A DNA stretch of 64,000 nt. Origin: Asterella californica. Its lineage: Eukaryota > Streptophyta > Marchantiopsida > Marchantiales > Aytoniaceae. A program made the position numbers and the translations under genes. This document shows, piece by piece, positions 22,405 through 33,739 of the stretch; positions within the stretch are counted from its first letter, which is position 1; each line of letters begins with the position of its first letter. A model generated the notes under the pieces. That model made no database searches and was not told where the DNA came from. It saw only the letters and a program-made list of their open reading frames with translations. Where the stretch lies: the NCBI GenBank assembly GCA_036924285.1, contig JAYKYS010000010.1, positions 1,612,001 through 1,676,000 of the forward strand. The letters run 5' to 3'.

Positions 22405-23215
22405 TTGATAGCGATTTACTACCCAATAGAAAGAAAAAGGACCGGCTTACAAGTTGACTGTAATGAAACTTTTATTGATCTTAAGAGCATTCTGGAGCAG
22501 AGGATACTAGACGCACGAGTTGAGTTTTCTCTTCGGAAGATTCTTGGTATTGCAAACATCATCAAACAGAAGAGACGGGTGATGTCCGAGCAAGTAGAGA
22601 GTCAGATGATCGATGCGATTAGAGCTTCTATGAATGATGCAGAATTTGAGAAGGTGCATTTTCAAGAGGTGATGACAACGGATACCAGCAAGAAGCATTG
22701 GTTGTTGGTACCAACACTATCGAGTTTGATGATGTAGAAGTTGACGAGGAGAGTCTAACTACCGATAGTGATTCCAGAAAGAGACATTGGGCTCGTGCTA
22801 CGACTTTACACAAGTACGTCTTGGAGTTTGTCTGTACTTGTTGATACTTTAGTTGATCATGGATCTGAGATCAACATCATGTCAGGAGAGGTGTATGAGA
22901 GAGGACAGTGGTCTATCGAATTGAATCATTGTTGGGTGGTAAGTGTTGTCAACAACCAGAAAGGTGAGTTATACGGCGCTTGTCTTAATGTGAGGATGAA
23001 GATAGATGATGTGGAGGAGATCAACACTTCTTCGTAATCTTCTGCTTCGTATCCTGTCATCCTTGACCAGCTTATATCACTATCATGTGGATGGAGACCA
23101 AGGTGATGGATGATGGATCTCACTATGCTAGGATCCGTAGTCCAGATAATAGACGTTTTGTTCAGTTTTTAACGATTCATATGAACCACGAACGATATAG
23201 ATAGACCTTGAGAGA
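22405..23215 (+). pseudogene. Ty3/gypsy gag-end and aspartic protease remnant
   Basis: The first segment (22405-22737) has ILDARVEFSLRKILGIAN, typical of the gag/protease linker in plant gypsy elements. A second frame (from about 22795) reads LVDHGSEINIMS, the retroviral-type aspartic protease active site (D-x-G), then NNQKGELYGACLNV. It continues in other frames to METKVMDDGSHYARIRS near 23100. Frame changes and stops show it is dead. Confidence 0.75.
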
Positions 23216-23730
23216 TTCTCCTATTTGTAGAAGTAAAGATTTTCAGAACCCACTCTTGTAGGACGATATAACAAGAGTGAAAGATCTATTACTACCATGA
23301 TCCCACTTGAGCAGTCCGAAGGATCAAACGAGACCTCTTGTGATCCTTTGGATCTAACCCAAAGAATATGTCTTATCCCAGATCTAAAGCTATTGAACAT
23401 CCTCCAGTGATGTTCTGAACTTCTGAATACTCGTAAAACTGTGTTTGAGCACAACCTTTAGTGAACTCAAAGTGTACCCAATGTTGAAACCGCAGGTACA
23501 GTTTCTTGATCATCATCGCCTTGACGTGACCTTTTGCTGTTGAGTTCATGATGTTTTTGCTTTAGGTTGGTAAGCTACATCGTGACTGCTGACATTTATC
23601 AAGTACTCTTCTGTCTCACTTTTTGCACAGCCTCATTCATCACTTCCAACCGTGCTTACATGGTTGTATACTGTGTGCAGTAGGTCAGCACAATTATTAT
23701 GGGTGATAGACGAATATTAATGAGATAATC

Positions 23731-23768
23731 AAGTAAACTTTGTGTTGTAAATTACACAAAGTTTACTT
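23731..23768. repeat. Inverted repeat, 15-bp perfect arms, 8-nt spacer
   Basis: AAGTAAACTTTGTGT and its exact reverse complement around TGTAAATT. Confidence 0.9.
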
Positions 23769-24679
23769 TGTTGTGTTTGCATAACAACGGCATATTTTTT
23801 TTCTTTGAATGGCAAACTTGTCATGTGTGTTGGATGGATTGAGTTGGGAAAAACTAAGCATGATTGGACCCATGCTGATGTGTCGTGAACTGGGAGAATA
23901 AAAATCCAACACCGAGACATTTCACATATGAAGCTTGTGTTGCGATCTGTGAAAATAGAAAAGCGTGTTGTAAAAGTGTAGAACAAGGGTTTTCTGGTTG
24001 TAGACACCAGCTGTGTATTAAAATCCATGTATATAGATGTCTGCATCATAATTCTGATCTTTAGAGAGACAGCAAAAATACAGCACTTCCGACCAAAGAA
24101 AAGCTAAATTTTCTCCAGAATTTCTCTATAATAAATCACATCCATTGGAAAAATTCCTGTATAGCCAAAAACCTTAGCAAGTTTCCTAGTTGGAAGCTAG
24201 TTTCCTTATATTAGATAGAAATAATATATGAATTAATTTGTTCTCTTTGATAAGTTCATAAGAAAATTTATCATTTAATATAAGAATACATAGTTTTTAT
24301 CATATTCTTAGAATAATCATTTTGAGTATTATGTCAAACTATGAAGGTTTAAAATACCTATCATGGAATGTAGGTTATCATAGAGCTATACCAGGAAAGA
24401 AATATAGGAAATACACATCAAGTTGGAGCTCGTGTGGTCTTAGAAACAGACCGCTTTCTTTGCTTTGTATAATAGCAAACTGTATTATACTAAATATAGT
24501 AATGTTGTGATAGATTGCTTACATCCGGAGTCTAAACCTTGAGCTGAAACACATAGCTGAGAAAGAAAATCCAGTAGCAAACATGTTATCTACCGGCTTG
24601 TTATGTAGATGAGGATGAGATGGTAGCAGAAGTTGAGGATGAAGAAAAGAGAGATGTTTGGTGCCAAGTTGGTCGACAA

Positions 24680-24708
24680 GTTACAAACTTGGAGTCCAAG
24701 TTTGTAAC
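24680..24708. repeat. Perfect palindrome, 14-bp arms, single-base centre
   Basis: GTTACAAACTTGGA, central G, then the exact reverse complement. Confidence 0.95.
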
Positions 24709-25047
24709 CTATCATATGTATATATATTATGTAGGCATTCCATGTGTCACAAAAATATTAGTTCTTAAATATAATGCTGAAAGTACCCATATGTTTAATA
24801 CTATATTAAATATACAACCCTAGATTCAATATCAATAAACCACTCGAGATGATTATGCACATGATCAATCTAGAACACCGAAATATGTATGAAAATCTCA
24901 TGTATGAAAATATATTCCTTGCATTAAATAAATAATTACTCAAATCTCTACATAAATCTATATACAAGTATATACCATGCAAAGTACACTGAATTTTATG
25001 TATATACTCATAAAACTCTCGATTTATCTTCATAGCAGTTTAACTCC

Positions 25048-25269
25048 TCACAACTCACGATTCACTTGAGGATAGTTACGCTGTCTGTCTGTCAAGATTT
25101 GGACTCTAAATCTACAAACAAACCGCACATCGTATACATCTTCTTGACCAACCACCCATCCAATCACTTTTGGACTCGTATCCATAGTTAGTATCACAAG
25201 TCTCCTACTCTCATAATTAAGTCTCCTTAATACATGTCGAGACTTCAGAAACTCTTTCAGTCGCTCCAT
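25048..25269 (-). pseudogene. Ty3/gypsy RNase H fragment
   Basis: The minus strand reads LKEFLKSRHVLRRLNYESR, LVILTMDTSPKVIGWVVGQ and ILTDRQRNYPQVNREL. This is the start of gypsy RNase H with its first catalytic Asp in TMDTS. The frame stops after REL. It is flanked upstream (minus strand) by gag-like debris. Confidence 0.85.
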
Positions 25270-25274
25270 GTCTC

Positions 25275-26606
25275 ATGATGGTTTTACCACCAAGTAAACC
25301 TCTTCTCTTTTATCAAAAGTGCATACTAAGGCTTGGCAATGAGTGCATGATTTGCTTTGATAGACATAATGTCTATCAAAGCAAATCTCTCCATCTTATG
25401 ACCCTATGGATAGTTTCGGATCCTCTCTTCAACACCTCAAAAGGAACTTCAACATTACTCTTCTCAGCAGACCTATCCAGCAACATAGGACTAGCAGAAA
25501 CTTCAATATGTCCAGCATATATATCAAGATTCATCGATGACATCATCAACCTAGTTACTGTTGTAGCCGTAGCGACCTAAGACAGACTCCTCAGGTCTCC
25601 TCGTCCAAACTGTGTGCTCAACGACTCTCCAATAGAAGCAAGGTGCAATCTATCATTTTGATAGCGAACCACATCATCTCATAGAGCGGCTGTAAACTCT
25701 GGATAATCTTCTTAGAAGTGATCTGGACTGTCACACCATATACATCTATGAGGAGCACCTCCTCGACATTCAACAGCATGTGTTGATGGTTGCTCTCTTG
25801 GCAAACCAGCCAGCTCTACCTTCAACTCTCGCATCAGCCGAATCAGATCTTCAATTTGATTTTGTTGACCCTAGTTCTCTATAGGTCTCCGAACATGTAT
25901 TCAACTCTCTCTCAGTCAGGAGTAATACCTCCTTCAACCGATCGATCTGCTAACAAGAAGCATAACCGATCTGCAATGGTCTCATCAGTAGCTTGCAAGA
26001 AAAGCTCTGTCCTTCTAGCATCCAAGGTTTTACGTTCAAGCGTTGAAAGCTATCGATATCTCTCAACAAAGACCCATCATACAATCAGGTTGTTGCTCAA
26101 CCCAGTCCAGAAACGTTCCTTAGTAACACTCCCAGAATCCTCTTCAAGAAATTCTTCTCGGAGAGCTCGCTCAAAACTCAGCCAAACACCATGATTTCTT
26201 CTCTATACATCTCTAACTTGATTCCGCAACTCAAGAATCACAGCCAACTCAAAACTGCTGATCATCTCCGTATTAGTCATCCTCACAAGCTTCATCTCTC
26301 CTTTGTACTCACGTAGATACTTGGAAATACCTTACCTTCAAATCTTCTGCATCTATTCACAATCGCTTGCAAAGCCTTCGTAGATTTTAACTCACCTCCT
26401 TCGATGATCGAATGTTGTTCAACTAAGGCTGGAAGCATCTTCAAAATTTCAATAGTATCAAGACCGGATGTTGCCGTTGCTGTAGATGTAGGTTTAGCAG
26501 AAGGTGCAGTAGTAGGCGCTGATGCAACAATCGTAGAAGTAGTAGCAGCGCTTCCGCTCTTATGATCTATCTCTTTTTCGTGTGAAAACCTCAACCTCCA
26601 CGTCAA
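25275..26606 (-). pseudogene. Ty3/gypsy gag remnants
   Basis: 26606-26292 encodes a Ser/Thr/Ala-rich linker followed by LKSTKALQAIVNRCRRFEGK, which looks like the start of a plant gypsy gag core. At 25580-25300 the minus strand continues with VEVPFEVLKRGSETIHRVIRW. Stops and frame changes are frequent. Gag leads almost directly into RNase H, so protease and RT are deleted. Family call moderate. Confidence 0.45.
25349..25387. repeat. Perfect palindrome, 19-bp arms, single-base centre
   Basis: GATTTGCTTTGATAGACAT, central A, then the exact reverse complement. Confidence 0.95.
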
Positions 26607-26649
26607 TCATCCCAAGATGACTCTAAGTAGAAGCACCTAATTTATGTCA

Positions 26650-27643
26650 AGGAGAGTGTTTCTCAAGAATGGTGAGCCTTCTAACTGTGATTAATTGATA
26701 GATAGAGATGGAACTTTTTTCTCCAAAACTCCAATTACACGTTATCGAGCTTCTCGATAATTTCTTTGATTTCCTCGAATGACTTTCCTGCTTTATGCAA
26801 CTCGACAAACAAAGAAGTATGTCTTTTTCTACTCTATTCCTTCTCGTGACTTTCTCTCGATCTATTTTTCTCTTCCAACGTGGCCATCCGGTACTCAACT
26901 AACACTTTTCTATACTGTGCCTTCTCCCTTATACTCTCCTCGTACAAATTCAACACTCTTCCTTTTATATTCTAGTTGCTGACTCCGCTTCCGGATCTCT
27001 GATTTCTAGACATTTTTGCACGGACTCTAGTACTGCTCCTCGGCTCATCTCTTCTTCTTCATCTGGGCTCGTCTTGTCCACCACCTTCTTCTTCATCAAT
27101 AGCAGGAGGATCAATGTTGACACGAGTACCAAACACAACATTCATGCGATAAAAGTGAGGACACTTTTCATTCACTTCTCTTCTAACGACAATCCGTTCA
27201 ACATTTCATCTTTTGTCACTCCTCCCTCAGTACTATCTTGAATCTCCTTCGTCTTCTTGTACATGTCAACCTATCTGTCAAATCTTTTTTTCAGTTCTAC
27301 ATCTGTCAACAATAAATCCATTTTCCCTGAAAGTTGTGCCGACATGATGTTAAATGTAGTGGCTTTGCTCAAGCACTTTCCAGCACCAACTTTCATTTTT
27401 TGAACAGCTCCGGATAATGCAACAAAGTTTTCTTCATCCTCGATATACGCAACTATCATCTCATAATCGTCTAGATTCAAACGAATGCGTGATTTCTTTC
27501 AGCACGTCTAAACTTTTCGAAGCCATCGCACTGCGTACAGAGTCTACTTCAACATCACACTCCATTTCATCACTTATACTGGTCACTTCATCACCTATAC
27601 TGATCATCGTTTCGCTTCTGTTATTCAAAAGACGCTTGTTCAC
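26650..27643 (-). pseudogene. Myb/SANT-like partner protein of a PIF/Harbinger element, decayed
   Basis: The minus strand reads KKSRIRLNLDDYEMIVAYI, then EDEENFVALSGAVQKMKVG and KATTFNIMSAQL, followed after a stop by VDMYKKTKEIQDSTEGGVT. This is the Myb-like DNA-binding domain that accompanies Harbinger transposases and escorts them to element ends. Further on, in another frame, LFVELHKAGKSFEEIKEII matches the C-terminal helix of that family. Stops at 27277 and later show decay. It is on the same strand as the transposase at 20190-21573, with gypsy fragments between, so the two may be halves of one element. Confidence 0.6.
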
Positions 27644-27699
27644 TCGAAAATCGATCTATCACTCGCTCCACTACTTCAGGATCGATTGAATGCGGACTT

Positions 27700-30600
27700 C
27701 CATTCGAGTGTCTCTTATCATTCCAAGTATGATGTCATTTAAGGTAGTGTACTTCATAAGTAACACGTGTATGTTTGAAACGCCCTCTTCTATAACCGCG
27801 GCTATAGGATGTAGTACACCGACAAAGTTAGACGCGACTAAACCTAGATAATACCCGTCATCGAGTTACAGAAAAGATGCCACAGCACGTTAGAGAATAA
27901 TTTCTCCAAACTTTTACACCCCTATTGTTTCCTTTCCCGGTCCAGTCAAACCAAACCCTGGACTATATTATCCATCCACATGGCCGTCCGCCATCCGTGT
28001 CGCGTCTTCTATGAAGACATTTACAGTATAGACAACCTTAGGGTTGGCTACAAAAGGCTAAAAGTAATGAGTATTTAGTGTTGTGACTGCAGCCACCAAT
28101 CAGCCTTGCCAACCAGTATAGATCGACGTTTAGGTCATACCACATGTACATCACGAGGACAGAACACTGTATCAACGCTTTTCTATCAAAAATTCCTTTG
28201 TATCCTACACGGACACTGTTAATTTTTGTAGGACTTCCACCACGTAGGACCATGAAACAGTAAAAATTTTCCAAGTAGAAGATCTTCCGACGATTTGAAA
28301 TATATAACTCTTACTCAGCATCTCCTCGAGTTTATTTGGACTTGGGGTTCAAGGTGTTCTCCTCCGAGGACAGACCAACTCTGTCTTGTAACACCTTTCA
28401 GATCTAAGGCACTGCCTGAGAAAAGCGAGATCATCGAGTTATGGATCTGGTAAAGTCTCAGAAAGGACTTCACCAGATCTGAGACTTTTCTTAGACTTTT
28501 CCAGTCGTATGAAACTTCCATTCGGGAGAAAAATCGTTCTGGCTTTGAGGACTTTAAACTGAAACTACCTAATTAGACAGCTTCTGTAAAAGAGTCCATC
28601 TCGCCGTTCTACACAATCAGTCTTCACTATTTTCACGAAGACCAAGATACGGACAGGTCAGGAAATCTCCTCTTCATCTGATTTATGGATTCCAGATCTA
28701 ATCTAATCTTGGAACATTTAGCTTAAAAACGCAGTTTAGGGTTAATTTCTTTCTGGTGATCAGCTCGAAGAATACAGAACAATCTCAAACTCAATACTAT
28801 AAACTGATGGAAAGAAACAGTCTCCAAGCCGTCTACTTGAACTTTGAGTGTCATCATTCGTAAGTTCGTCCATCATTAAATCGTGACTATATAATTAAAA
28901 ATAACATGTACATTATAAAATCATTCATATAAAATTGAATTTTATATGAATGATTTTCAAGATTTTACACTCATTAATATAAATATTATTAATACTATTA
29001 ACATTAGTAAGTATTACACAGAATGTAATTCCGAGTGTCATGACTTGCTTGACTTGATCGTCTATATCCGTCTAATAATAGATCTGTCTCTAATCCAATA
29101 TCGTTGTGAGTGTTGGCAGTAAAGTAGTTTAGGAACTAGGTAATTTATTTTAATTTTTAACAAAGGTTTATCATAATTAAAATAATTAATCAATTCACAA
29201 ATACAACTATAAGTGATTCACGATTCTATACAAACTATCTTTCAATAAACTCTAATTTTCTGCTTTCTCGAATAAAATACACTTTTTCCCCCATGTTTTT
29301 CCTCGTCTACCAGAAATCTACCCGTTTTCACCCAAAGTCCTCGAATTCCTGAGCACTGATCGTTATTATCCGCGTTAGTTCTGTACGAGAATAGTTAGAG
29401 AAACTATTTGCGTATTTAATTTAGTAGGTGTAGAGGTTTCCTGAATTCAGCTACAGAATTAGTCACATTTTTATCATCTAAACTTAATGAGATCATCAAG
29501 TCTAAACTATATTTTCAAACTATAATTATAAAATGACAGATATTAATATTTCGAGTGTGTGAATAAGAATTTCCGTGAGATCTAAACCTTGGTCTATTCG
29601 CTGAATACTAAAGAAATGTAGAAAATTTCACTTAAAATACCAAAGCAGAATTCACTAGCATGAATGTACTTGAGATGGTATATCCAACGGTCAGTGCTGT
29701 CACGGGAGTCTCACGTTTGTTTATGTTGCTCATCTCCTCCCAGGATCGTTAGAAAGTGAGGCCTGCTTTCAAGAGTTTGTTCGAAATGAAGGTACTGGTC
29801 GTGTGAAAAAGCATGCATATAGCATGTAAGTTCCGGTTCTGCTTGTCTAGAACCGTCAATATTGGTGGAACTCTGAGTATCTAAAAACTCAGTACACGGA
29901 CACCTCCCCTTTAGGAGAAAAGTAATGTGAATCATCGGGATTCTTGAACTCACGAATCAGTCTTACCTTCAATTGATGAATTCTTGAATTGTTGCAAGTT
30001 TCTAATCTAAACAAACTAGGAAGCAAAAAGCTATAGTCTTCTTCGCTCTACACTAGCACTGTCCATCCTAAAAGAATGCTAGATGTCTCGTCCACACGCC
30101 GACATAGACAAGAGGTAGGGTCCCTCAAGTAATGTGGAGTCGTTACTCTGTGCCTGTGAAATCATAAGCACCTCTCCAAATGTACTCTGGCAAAAATCTG
30201 GTCAAATGATCATCAATTAAGTGTCTGCCCTCGCAAACGCAAAAGTAAGTAAATACATTAGTATCATACCTCGTCTTAGAAGACATTTGCTAGATAATTG
30301 TGCTTTCATTTGCCATTACTTGATCTTTCCTCCTCTTCTCTCCGTCGGTGATAAATATTTCCTGTGTTTGTCCCGCTTCTCCTGTTCGTACGTTTGACGT
30401 TCAGCTTTTTCACCGAACTCCCATAATAACGTCACGTACTACCTTGTTCCCTCGTTATTTATACACGTATTGTCGTTATCTGCGTCATCATTCTCCAACA
30501 AATATGCATTCCCCGCAATGGAAGTTGGAGCCGTTGCTTTATCCATATAAACTTTCCTACCATTGATCGCAGACTTTTCCGACACATGCATTATACTGAA

Positions 30601-30840
30601 ACGTGGTAAGTTTTTTGCTTTGGAGCAATTTCCACACTAAACCTGAGCAGAACTCTAGCTGAGTAAATTACTACGGTATCCCATAATAGACGGCAGACTG
30701 CCTGTGCATCGTACCATCTTCAAATTACTAGTAAGGTTCTAAACACTCTTTTCCTATACAACAAACCACGTCAATTCGTAACTTTGTCACGAGTGAAGTG
30801 GTTACTTCCTTCAGATTATCCTTCCACTAGCGTCTAAAGT
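27700..30840. other. AT-rich spacer, no gene recognised
   Basis: Only short frames without family motifs. It contains the long palindrome at 28917-28957. The stretch at 28300-28800 is less AT-rich and could be old LTR sequence, but I see no partner copy. Confidence 0.5.
28917..28957. repeat. Perfect palindrome, 20-bp arms, single-base centre
   Basis: AAAATCATTCATATAAAATT, central G, then the exact reverse complement. Confidence 0.95.
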
Positions 30841-30851
30841 TGTCAGAATAT

Positions 30852-33737
30852 ATCTAAGCCGCTACCAGGGCTGGTCGCTTCACTTCCCAGCTTGTCAACT
30901 CGCCTTCGACGAAGTCATAGTACCAGCCGTGTAATCCCAATCTTCCGGCTTCGAACTTGTCCTTAATCCATGGAAAGGTAAGAAGGTTGGCAAGTGACAC
31001 ATTCACAGCTTCCTGCATTGTGAGCAATTCCAAACCGAACAATAAAATTGTCAGGCTAAACAATCATGCTTTATGCTACTGAAGCTTCTGCCCTTTCCAC
31101 AAATTTATCACAACAGTCCGCGTTTTCTTCCCACCTCAGCACAGAAAGTAAATCTATACCTGAGAAGGTATGTTTCGACCAGAAATGCATACCACAAATT
31201 GTTTGTTGTAAAGATGAATGTACCTGCTCGCAATACTTGCACTGATCGCCGAAACTCTTGCCCGCCATGCTGACTAGAGTATGCTCCCTGGCAGGCAATC
31301 CGGCACTCATCCAACTTCCAATAAAATCACTGTGCAGCGCAACAGTGGTACATGGTAGTCATATATAGATGATACTTTGGAATGTGAAACAATGCTGGGT
31401 CAGTTTACATCCAGGAAAAAGCGCACGGGGATATGCGCCAACCCGAAAATTTAAAGTGCACAGGAGCTTCGAAATCTGAAGAAAATTCGGTGTGAGGTTA
31501 GCAATATCTACTTGTGTGCTTCAAATCTCCACCCTATATTAGAAGTACTCCCCTTACGCTTACCACGGCCATTTAATCCGTGGGTCACGTAATGTTCGCC
31601 CACAAAACAGTAATCATGTACAAACGACACCCCCTCGAGTACGCGTATTATAGGAGCTACGTCTCCTGTACTGTCTACACAAAACCGTTCCTTAACGTGG
31701 TAGTTTACCGAAAGGTCGTACCTCTCAAGCTCCTCAGGCTTTCGGGACATAAGAGCCTTGATTCCTCCACAGTTTCTGTGTCCGATTACAATGATATGCT
31801 CCACCTATTTCAACCATGAAACGCAGTCAATTACCATCTTTGGTAGATTTTTAACTACCGCTAACAGACTCGAAAAGAATGCAAGCTTAGGACGAGCAAC
31901 TGCCACAGGAGTAATACCTTCAAGTAGTTCACTGCGAACTCAAGGGCAGCACTTGTTCCATGGTATTGGCCCTGAAGGAACGAAGTCTAACTCAGTTTCA
32001 TTCCGTCACAGGTTTACATTGTCCTTATAATTCAAGTATTCATTCTTTCAGTCTAAATCACGGTCCAACTAACGTGAAATCCTATATAAAACTTTTCTGA
32101 TCTAGAACAGATAACTGACACTGTACAGAGTTTGAGAAAGCTCTCTATTACCACCGAGCCTTTTTCCTGATGTCAGAGCTCTATCTTACTGGGCCCAGAC
32201 TTCTTTTCTTCCACTTACGTGCTCTTTCTCACATGGTGGAACCAAGTTGGCAACATTCCGAACAACGAAGATCTCTCCTGGGTTCGAACCGCACAGCATA
32301 GTTGGGCAAACTCTCGAATCAGCACAAGCTATGACCATCACCTACAGGGGAAGCACACATATCACTTAGCACCACGAGGAATGCAAATTAACCTGACAAA
32401 AGGGGGGCAGGCGTAAGACCATTCAATGACGTAGTCTTGAATCAATTGCAAACCATTCTTCGGCAAGCACTACTGTTCCAAGACAGACAGGGAATACAGT
32501 ATTGATATCGCACTGCCAAAACTACCTACAGACGAGCCTGCATGTCTACAAACTGAAACTCTCACAGACATATCCAGGGAACACCATTAGAGAATTCTCA
32601 ACAACTGTCGGAACTGACATCTACCACGTAGTGACTAAGGTGGACACGAAATCACATTGCCAGCTACGAACTGTGATTGACTGACTGGTGACTCCAGAAA
32701 TATGACACTACGTCGAAATCAATAGCAATCAGTTACGGTCGATTACCTTCGGTTGCTGTCCTTCTTTCAGAGGCTCAAAAAGATCAGTCTCTTTCCTGAT
32801 CAAACCCACCACGACCGTTTACAGAATTAATAACGTACGCTTGGAGCATTTAACTCGTCGTTTATTGCGATTCCCAAAATACGTGCTATCAATTTCAGAT
32901 GAGATGAACAAAAGATAACAATCGTATTATCATTTACGAAGAACTTACAAGTATTTCTCTTCCTTGAATTTCACGAATCCTTCCTTCATTCTCTGGATCA
33001 CGGAGGTATGAACAGGTCCAACGGTTTGGGCATCAATCTTAATTGGCTCCGTGACGCTATAATCCTTTGAGAGTGGAGCTCCGAAATTACCATTCGTGGC
33101 ATGAACCTTGCCCTTCCTGTAGGAGTATTTTGTTTTAGGACCGATAAATCGATTCGTAGAGAAGGACTGGCATCGAATTCCAGCCACAGCTTTAGCGACA
33201 AATGCAGATGCAGCGACAGACTGAGATCGTCCGCACACCACATCTCCCCAGAAGATCGAGGAAGGGGAGACGAGGAGTGCAGACTCAACGACGTGCCGTG
33301 CTGCCATATTGCGTGTATTACTGAAGGGGATCTGAGACTGTAAGAGTTGAAGCAACTTTCTACTCCCCAGACCTCTCCTCAAACTTATCGAAGCCAGCGG
33401 TCACAACCCGGGCTTATAAATTGCCAGCTCCAGCCGAACAAATCATCGCTCCTACTCCCCGTCAAACTCGGCTGCAATTAGCTCCCTAGCTACTACGCGC
33501 TTGTTGGTTTCTCCGTCCCCATGCCTTGCCGACGTCGCCAATCTCTCGGATTTCTAAGGACCACCTTTCGATTACTTTCTGCTACATACTGGCCCTGCGA
33601 GCAAAACTGCCGTCTCTTCTGCCTGCCCCTTCCAGTCGAACAGAGCACTGTCACCAAAACTCCTCCGCCCCCCGTTCTCTCGCTCTCTCTCCTCGGTGTA
33701 TGTTCATGCATTTCCCTCGCTCTGTCTTGTCCCATCT
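30852..33737. repeat. Segmental duplication, copy B (partner 7231-9886)
   Basis: Contains carbonic anhydrase copy 2 and about 430 bp of 5' flank. The 33429-33696 segment has no counterpart in copy A. Homology ends at about 33737 (CTTGTCCCATC). Confidence 0.9.
30854..33307 (-). CDS. Beta-carbonic anhydrase, copy 2 (seven exons, predicted organellar)
   Basis: Exons: 33307-32949, 32795-32747, 32341-32219, 31971-31918, 31804-31722, 31329-31224 and 31012-30854. Splice sites and exon lengths are identical to copy 1, again giving 310 residues. Zinc ligands (ACADSR, GHRNC) and the Asp-Arg dyad are intact. It catalyses CO2 hydration, most likely inside a plastid or mitochondrion given the Arg/Ser/Ala-rich N-terminus. 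Protein differences from copy 1 are few and outside the active site (for example GSNPGE versus GSDPGE, GLPARE versus GVPARE, and the last residues before the stop). It keeps the 270 bp just upstream of the TATA-like box that copy 1 has lost. It is therefore the better candidate for ancestral regulation, while both copies look translatable. Confidence 0.95.
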
Positions 33738-33739
33738 TC

